NCBI GenBank assembly: GCA_946543465.1
Contig: CAMNLR010000101.1
Coordinates: 1 to 11,305, forward strand
Source of the DNA: CAG-791 sp002390025
Lineage (GTDB): Bacteria; Bacillota; Clostridia; Lachnospirales; Lachnospiraceae
Reading direction: 5' to 3'
DNA: 11,305 nt
The notes beneath the pieces were generated by a model. It saw only the letters and a program-made list of their open reading frames with translations. It searched no databases and had not been told where the DNA came from. A program made the translations under genes and the position numbers. Of the stretch, positions 6,648-11,305 are shown one piece after another. Within the stretch, counting starts at the first letter, position 1, and every line of letters starts with the position of its first letter.

Positions 6648-7724
6648 TCAATCACCAAAGGAAATGCCGACGAGCTTGGCCTGCTTGATGATCTGGGCAT
6701 TGGGATCGACAGTTTTGAGCTTGCCTGCGACCTCGGAAAGCGGGACCTTGATGATCTCGCCGTCTTTCAGCGCGATCATGTAGCCATACTGCTTCTTCAG
6801 GATCAGCTTGCCTGCTGCAGCGCCGACCTGCGTGGAGAAGACGCGGTCATAAGCATCGGGAGCACCGCCGCGCTGTGTGTGGCCGGGAACCGTGACACGG
6901 ACTTCACGTCCGGTCGCCTGCTGGATTTTGGCAGCAATCTCGTAAGAGACCGACGGATACTCGTAGTTGGCCATTTTCTTCTTATATTCTTTTTTGGAGA
7001 GCTTGGCATCCTCTTTGGAGATTGCGCCCTCTGCGACAGCGATAACTGTGAAACGGCTGCCGCCTTTATCTCTGGCCTCGATTGCGTCAACAACTTTGTC
7101 GATGTCATAAGGAATCTCGGGCAGAAGGATGATGTCTGCGCCGCCTGCGATGCCGGCATACAGAGGCAGCCAGCCAACCTTGTGGCCCATGATCTCGACG
7201 ATGAAGACGCGGCCGTGGGAGGAAGCGGTGGTGTGGATATCATCGATGCACTTGGTGGCAATGTCCAGAGCACTGTGGAAACCGAAAGTCATATCTGTGC
7301 CGTAGAGGTCATTGTCGATGGTCTTGGGCAGAGTGATGACATTGAGGCCCTCTTCGCTGAGGAGGTTCGCTGTCTTGGTGGAGCCGTTGCCGCCGCCCAT
7401 GACCAGGCAGTCAAGCTGCAGCTTATGATAGGTCTGCTTCATTGCCTCGACCTTGTCCAGTCCGTTCTCATCGGGATCGCGGATGGTCTTGAAGGGGCAC
7501 CTGCTGGTGCCGAGCATTGTGCCGCCGCGGGTCAGGATGCCCTTGAAATCTCTGCCGTCCAAAAGCCTGAACTTACTGTAGATCAGGCCCTTGTAGCCGT
7601 CTTCGAAGCCATAGAACTCAACGGGTTCTTTTGCATTGCGTGTAACTGCCTTAAAGACACCGCGCATTGCCGCGTTCAGGGCCTGGCAGTCGCCGCCTGA
7701 AGTTAAAAAGCCAATACGTAACAT
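6648..7724 (-). CDS. pfkA: 6-phosphofructokinase, clostridial group with Lys at the PPi-type position
   Basis: This enzyme phosphorylates fructose 6-phosphate to the 1,6-bisphosphate, the committed step of glycolysis. The protein has 358 residues. Landmarks are TSGGDCQALNAAMRG (8-22), GGGNGSTKTA (110-119), the catalytic PKTIDND loop (133-139, Asp137), EIMGHKVGW (177-185) and GHTQRGGAPDAYDR (281-294). Gly114 matches the ATP-type glycine (E. coli Gly104), while Lys134 matches the lysine common in PPi-dependent enzymes. Asn113 replaces the usual Mg-binding Asp103. The phosphoryl donor (ATP or PPi) therefore cannot be settled from sequence; the glycine favours ATP. As I remember it, the GGGNG and PKTIDND pair recurs in clostridial homologues. 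AGGAGG precedes the ATG by 6 nt. It has its own leader and terminator, so it is probably monocistronic. Confidence 0.95.
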   Translation of the reverse strand: MLRIGFLTSGGDCQALNAAMRGVFKAVTRNAKEPVEFYGFEDGYKGLIYSKFRLLDGRDFKGILTRGGTMLGTSRCPFKTIRDPDENGLDKVEAMKQTYHKLQLDCLVMGGGNGSTKTANLLSEEGLNVITLPKTIDNDLYGTDMTFGFHSALDIATKCIDDIHTTASSHGRVFIVEIMGHKVGWLPLYAGIAGGADIILLPEIPYDIDKVVDAIEARDKGGSRFTVIAVAEGAISKEDAKLSKKEYKKKMANYEYPSVSYEIAAKIQQATGREVRVTVPGHTQRGGAPDAYDRVFSTQVGAAAGKLILKKQYGYMIALKDGEIIKVPLSEVAGKLKTVDPNAQIIKQAKLVGISFGD

Positions 7725-7771
7725 AAGCCGCCTCCTGTTAAACCTGGATTAATGATGTAGGATAAAATCAC

Positions 7772-7791
7772 ACAGGGGTTCCCTCCCCTGT
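7772..7791 (-). promoter_or_regulatory. Hairpin in the pfkA 5' leader
   Basis: A perfect 7-bp stem ACAGGGG/CCCCTGT with a 6-nt loop lies about 50 bp upstream of the pfkA ATG. On the minus strand it is followed by TGTGATTTTATCC, too poor a U-tract for a convincing terminator. It could stabilise the mRNA or act as a weak attenuator. The structure is certain; the role is not. Confidence 0.4.
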
Positions 7792-7806
7792 TAAAAACTA
7801 TTATTT

Positions 7807-7836
7807 ATTATACAAAATAACCAGAGAAAATAACAG
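7807..7836 (-). promoter_or_regulatory. Possible pfkA promoter
   Basis: A TATAAT at 7812-7807 on the minus strand lies about 80 bp before the pfkA ATG. The best -35 at 18-nt spacing is CTGTTA (7836-7831), only three matches to consensus. A perfect TTGACA also occurs at 7857-7852 but has only TGTTAT or GTTATT at the right distance. One of these two probably drives pfkA. Confidence 0.35.
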
Positions 7837-7843
7837 ATATAAT

Positions 7844-7872
7844 TTAAGATATGTCAACATTTGCTATATAAT
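7844..7872 (+). promoter_or_regulatory. Probable promoter of the amidohydrolase gene
   Basis: TTAAGA (7844-7849), a 17-nt spacer and a perfect TATAAT (7867-7872) place a start near 7879, giving an 80-nt leader before the ATG at 7959. The -35 has four of six consensus bases. It overlaps the divergent pfkA promoter region, so the two may compete or share a regulator. Confidence 0.5.
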
Positions 7873-7958
7873 ATGGTCTATGACATCGCTTACATTTGCC
7901 GGGGCATCAGCATGGATCGCCCTGATTATATATACAGCAGCCTGGGAGGATTATTACC

Positions 7959-9212
7959 ATGACCCCAGTACAATTATCTGCAATCACACAGCTCCGCCGC
8001 ACCCTCCACCAGCACGCGGAACTCTCCATGCAGGAGACTCAGACAATACAATTGCTGCAGGCCTTTTTGCGAGAAAACACCTCCCTCCAAATCCATGCAA
8101 GGGACGGCTGGTTTTATGCTCTGAAAAAAGCCTCCGCCTCTGCCCGATCCGAGGGAGACAACAGGGGACCAAACAGTCCGGGGCCCATCGCTTTCCGGGC
8201 AGATATGGATGCGCTGCCGATCGAAGAGTCTATCAACCTGCCTTACGGGTCTGAAAAAGAGGGCATCTCCCACAAATGCGGGCACGACGGCCACTGCGCC
8301 GTCCTTTGCGGACTGGCCCTGGAACTGGACCGTCGGGAAACAGACCGGGATGTATATCTGATTTTCCAGCCGGGCGAGGAGATCGGCGCCGGGGCAAAAA
8401 GGTGTGCGGAGCTGATCCGGGAGAAAGGGATCGCGGAGATCTACGCCATGCATAATCTGGGCGGCTACCCGGAGGGGACCCTGGTCTATCGAAGAGGGCT
8501 TACCCAGCCGGCCTCCGAGGGGCTGCGGATCCGCCTGACCGGCAGGACTTCCCATGCCAGCGCACCGGAAAAGGGCAATAATCCGGCGGGGGCGATTGCC
8601 TCGATCGTACAGTATGCCCTGCGGGCGGCGGAATCGGCAGAGCAGGGGACAGCAGGTATCAATGCGTCAGCCGCACAGGAGCCGCGCTTCCATTCGAAGA
8701 CTTTAATTACGCCTGAGGAGCAGGATTCCCCCATGCGTCTGTGCACCATCACCGGAATCAGGCTGGGCGACGGGGACTTTGGCATATCGCCCGGCCAAGG
8801 CGAAATCTGCATGACACTGCGGGCAGAGATTGAGGAGGAAATGCGATCAATGGAACTGTCGATCCTCTCCTTCGCTGAAGCTGCAGCTAAAAAGGCAGGT
8901 CTGAAAATGACCCACAGCATCCACGATTATTTCCCGGAGACACGCAACCACGACGCCTGTCTGGACCGGGTTCTGGATGCGGCCCGGAAAAACAGGATAC
9001 CCGCCGTCCCCATGGGGGAGCTCTGGCGGGCTTCGGAGGATTTCGGGCATTATTTAAAGATTTGTCCCGGCGCAATGGTTTACATCGGAAATGGGGAAGA
9101 CTATCCGCCCCTCCACACGTCGGAATATGATTTCAATGACCGCATCATTGAGACTGCGGTGGATCTGTTTATGTGCATTGCGCAAAGCGGCATTCCGTCT
9201 GATTCCATTTAG
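7959..9212 (+). CDS. M20 family metallo-amidohydrolase (M20D, HipO-like)
   Basis: This is a cytoplasmic zinc-dependent hydrolase of the M20D group, which cleaves N-acyl or N-aminoacyl amides (hippurate, N-acetyl-amino acids, aminobenzoyl-glutamate, N-acetyl-diaminopimelate). The exact substrate cannot be read from the sequence. The protein has 417 residues. The metal site is visible: Cys107 and His109 in KCGHDGH, Glu140/Glu141 in FQPGEEIGAGA, His165 in YAMHNLGG and His386 in PPLHTSEYDFND. The dimerisation (lid) domain begins at about 185 with GLRIRLTGRTSHASAPEKG. Residues about 58-75 (Ser/Ala/Gly/Asn/Pro-rich) look like a small loop insertion before IAFRADMDALPI. GGAGG lies 9 nt before the ATG. 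There are no amino-acid biosynthesis or transporter genes beside it in this window, so the context gives no substrate clue. No terminator is apparent after the stop. Confidence 0.9.
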   Translation: MTPVQLSAITQLRRTLHQHAELSMQETQTIQLLQAFLRENTSLQIHARDGWFYALKKASASARSEGDNRGPNSPGPIAFRADMDALPIEESINLPYGSEKEGISHKCGHDGHCAVLCGLALELDRRETDRDVYLIFQPGEEIGAGAKRCAELIREKGIAEIYAMHNLGGYPEGTLVYRRGLTQPASEGLRIRLTGRTSHASAPEKGNNPAGAIASIVQYALRAAESAEQGTAGINASAAQEPRFHSKTLITPEEQDSPMRLCTITGIRLGDGDFGISPGQGEICMTLRAEIEEEMRSMELSILSFAEAAAKKAGLKMTHSIHDYFPETRNHDACLDRVLDAARKNRIPAVPMGELWRASEDFGHYLKICPGAMVYIGNGEDYPPLHTSEYDFNDRIIETAVDLFMCIAQSGIPSDSI

Positions 9213-9277
9213 CACAAAAGAGTAAAGCGATAATCGATTTTGCGGAAATAATTCACCTCATCCATGCACAATGATTG

Positions 9278-9283
9278 TATAAT
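9278..9283 (+). promoter_or_regulatory. Possible -10 element for the phosphatase gene
   Basis: A perfect TATAAT lies 85 bp before the ATG at 9368 in the 155-bp gap after the amidohydrolase. No good -35 is seen at 16-18 nt; TTCACC is 20 nt away. It could be a weak or activator-dependent promoter, or chance in AT-rich sequence. Confidence 0.3.
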
Positions 9284-9367
9284 ATTGGCAGTTGCTTAAC
9301 TGACAGTGCCCGGAGACAGACCGGTCCGACACTGACCAGAAGACAAAAAACCATCGAGGATCGCAAA

Positions 9368-11085
9368 ATGATTTCATCGCAAAAAGAACATCCCAAGTCT
9401 CTCACTATACGAACCACCTTTAACGCAGTCTTCATCTGCGTCCTCCTGGGAACCATCTCTCTGCTGATCGGTCTTAGTTTATACACCACTTCCTACCTGG
9501 GGGAGCATGTACATCACGCTTTCCTGACAGCCCAAAAAGCATCCGCCCCGGCATCACGCATCACAGATTCCGAGCTGTTTGCAAAAGAAATCATGCGGGT
9601 ATACAGAGATCTGACTCCGGAACAGCGTGCCAAAATGGGGACACAGGAATACCGGGATTATTTTTCAGGCGTAGCTGCCACACCGGCAGGCTATGATACC
9701 TGGGATATAACAGTTCATTTGCTGAGCAACTTCATTATAGATGTTGATGACGTCTATCTGGCCATGTATGACGAAGAGACCGGCGCTATGGTCTACATTG
9801 TGGACCCGGGAGAAGAAGGCCGTCTCTATCCCGGTGAATGGGAGCCCGCGGACAAAAGCAGCGTAAAGAAATTTCTCGGCTGGGACGGCAGCGGAATGCT
9901 CTATGATTTTGACAATACGGAAAAGTATGGATGGATGTGTACAGCCGGCTTCCCGATCAGGGATGAAAACGGGGAGATATTCGAGTTTCTGCTGGTGGAT
10001 GTGACCGTCCAAAACATCTTTCCCATCATGGCGGACTATACCTTGAAGGTCACTGCAGGTATATTGATCGTGACCCTGGTCACTGCATGGTTCTCCAGCA
10101 GATATATTAAAAAATCTGTCGCCGGACCGATCGACCGTATTGCAGACGCAGCCGAGACTTATGTAAAAACCAAAGAGGCCGGGATCGAAAGCCTCTGCTT
10201 TTCTGATCTGCAGATCCAAACCGGTGACGAACTGGAGAATCTGAGCCATGTCATGGCAGACATGGAAAAGGGTCTTGCGGATCACGAAAAGAGGATCCGG
10301 GCAATCTCGGCTGAACAGGAACGGATCAATACAGAACTCGAAATGGCCAGCAGGATCCAGTTAAGCATGCTGCCGCACGAGTTCCCGCCCTTCCCTCAGA
10401 TCAGGGAGCTGGACCTCTATGCAACCATGACTCCTGCCAGGGAGGTCGGGGGGACTTTTACGACTTTTTCCTCATCGATGAAGACCATCTGGCAGTCCTG
10501 ATCGCGGATGTCAGCGGAAAAGGCGTTCCTGCCGCCCTCTTTATGATGGCTTCCAAGATACTCATACAAAGCTATGCCCTGCTCTGCAAGGGAGCGGGAG
10601 AAGTTCTCAGCAAAACCAATGAGGCAGTGTGCGGCAACAATCAGACGGAGATGTTCGTGACGGTTTGGCTGGGGATCCTTGAGATCAGTTCCGGCCGGAT
10701 CACAGCGGCAAACGCAGGACACGAATATCCCGTTCTGGAAAGGAAGGGGCAGTTCAGCCTTCTCAAAAAGCGGCACGGACTGGTCATCGGAGGTATGGAA
10801 GACGCCGAGTATGAAGAATATACCATCGATCTGGAGCCCGGGGATAAGCTCTTTCTTTACACAGACGGAGTGCCGGAAGCAACTGACGCGCAAGACAACA
10901 TGTTCGGACTTGACCGCATGTTGGACGCCCTGAATCAGGATCCGTACACGACTCCCGAGAACACGCTCAGGAATGTCCACCGGGTCGTAAACAGCTTTGT
11001 CGCAGGCGCCGAACAGTTTGATGATCTGACCATGCTCTGCCTGGAATACAAAGGCAAAAAACAAGCTGAATCCGCCCGCAAATGA
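9368..11085 (+). pseudogene. Membrane SpoIIE/RsbU-type PP2C phosphatase with HAMP domain, frameshifted in a G tract
   Basis: Read through the shift, the product would be about 572 residues. It has TM1 (about 18-40), an extracytoplasmic sensor region (about 43-222), TM2 (about 226-244), HAMP (about 245-300) and a coiled coil ending in ELEMASRIQLSMLP (about 305-336). A SpoIIE-like PP2C domain follows, with GGDFYDFFLIDEDHLAVLIADVSGKG, NAGHEYPV, YTDGVPEATDA and DDLTMLCLE. Such enzymes dephosphorylate STAS antagonists in partner-switching control of sigma factors. The frame breaks at six G's (10448-10453): as given, frame one stops at 10501 after about 377 residues, and the rest continues in the other frame to the TGA at 11085. 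One extra G restores everything, and all catalytic motifs beyond the break are intact. Start: ATG 9368 with GAGG 8 nt upstream; an earlier TTG at 9275 overlaps a TATAAT and is unlikely. The break may be mutation, phase variation or a sequencing error. Confidence 0.85.
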
Positions 11086-11168
11086 CATCTGACCTCTTTA
11101 AAAAGTTTTTCCCCGGACAGGTACTTTGGGACTTTGACTGGAAGGATATTATAAAAAGGCCCGCATAA
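11082..11168 (+). CDS. Possible 28-residue ORF coupled to the phosphatase by an ATGA overlap
   Basis: The ATG at 11082 overlaps the phosphatase TGA as ATGA, a classic translational-coupling arrangement. The frame runs 28 codons to a TAA at 11166-11168, which lies inside the 5' arm of the terminator stem. The peptide begins M-T-S-D-L-F-K-K-F-F-P-G and is rich in aromatic residues (four Phe, two Trp), with a VLWDFDWKDI core. It has no membrane segment. I do not recognise it. It could be a real small protein, the remnant N-terminus of a lost downstream gene, or chance. No independent Shine-Dalgarno is seen, so expression would depend on upstream translation. Confidence 0.35.
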   Translation: MTSDLFKKFFPGQVLWDFDWKDIIKRPA

Positions 11169-11203
11169 ATGCTGATTTTCTAAATCCACAGCATTTATGC
11201 GGG
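11160..11203. terminator. Bidirectional rho-independent terminator
   Basis: A perfect 15-bp stem (CCCGCATAAATGCTG / CAGCATTTATGCGGG) encloses a 14-nt loop. On the plus strand it is followed by TCTTTC, and on the minus strand by CCTTTTTAT. It should therefore end both the rightward phosphatase transcript and the leftward tRNA-Ser transcript, which converge here. The minus-strand U-tract is the better of the two. Confidence 0.9.
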
Positions 11204-11215
11204 TCTTTCAAATAG

Positions 11216-11305
11216 CGGAGACGGTGGGATTCGAACCCACGTGCCGGGACTAACCGACAACTCGATTTCGAGTCGAGCTCGTTATGACCGCTTCGATACG
11301 TCTCC
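11216..11305 (-). tRNA. tRNA-Ser (anticodon CGA)
   Basis: The 90-nt gene folds as a class II tRNA. The acceptor stem GGAGACG/CGTCTCC is perfect, and the D stem is TCG/CGA. The anticodon stem is CTCGA/TCGAG with a CTCGAAA loop, giving anticodon CGA (reads UCG). A long variable arm TGTCGG/CCGGCA is characteristic of serine tRNAs, and the T arm is GTGGG-TTCGAAT-CCCAC. The discriminator is G. The 3' CCA is not encoded, so CCA-adding enzyme is needed. The 5' end coincides with the window edge. The bidirectional terminator lies 12 bp beyond its 3' end. Confidence 0.97.

Noticed and set aside
7880..8254. A 124-codon plus-strand frame beginning upstream of the amidohydrolase
   Set aside because: It has no ribosome-binding site, overlaps the M20 gene in another frame, and its product becomes Pro/His-rich and unlike any family. 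The M20 start has a strong GGAGG.
9213..9260. A terminator after the amidohydrolase gene
   Set aside because: Only a very short CGAT/ATCG pairing before TTTT is present. It is too weak to call.

Overview
This looks like an ordinary chromosomal segment of a moderately GC-rich member of the Clostridia, most likely Lachnospiraceae. The evidence is the dnaX-ybaB-recR cluster, a DUF5711 protein next to a short CvpA-like membrane protein, a phosphofructokinase of the clostridial GGDC/PKTIDND type, strong Shine-Dalgarno sites, and several GTG or TTG starts. The placement is an inference from protein families and layout; no 16S or other marker lies in the window. I see no insertion sequences, phage genes, CRISPR array or toxin-antitoxin module.

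Layout. Positions 1-7724 are read on the minus strand. In transcription order they hold pfkA (glycolysis), its rho-independent terminator, dnaX, ybaB and recR (clamp loader, nucleoid-associated protein, recombination mediator), galM (aldose 1-epimerase), a DUF5711 membrane-anchored beta-propeller protein, and a small CvpA-family membrane protein. After that come a consensus sigma-A promoter and a roughly 170-nt structured leader that runs off the left edge into an unidentified gene. Positions 7959-11168 are read on the plus strand: an M20D amidohydrolase, a membrane-bound SpoIIE/RsbU-type PP2C phosphatase broken by a one-base shift in a G tract, and a possible 28-residue ORF joined to it by an ATGA overlap. 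A bidirectional terminator then separates this block from tRNA-Ser(CGA) on the minus strand at the right edge. The 234-bp gap between pfkA and the amidohydrolase is a divergent promoter region.

How the genes work together. dnaX, ybaB and recR are a widely conserved replication and repair cluster. galM, the DUF5711 gene and the CvpA gene follow on the same strand with gaps of about 60 bp or less and no visible terminator, so read-through is plausible. The phosphatase has a periplasm-facing sensor, HAMP and PP2C layout typical of partner-switching signalling, but no anti-sigma kinase or STAS antagonist gene lies beside it in the window.

The points most worth a second look are the poly-G frameshift in the phosphatase at the GGDFYD metal motif, a 39-bp tandem duplication that copied the DUF5711 stop codon and the CvpA ribosome-binding site, the 5'-terminal hairpin leader behind the perfect promoter at the left edge, and the small ATGA-coupled ORF. 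I find no convincing undescribed multi-gene system here.
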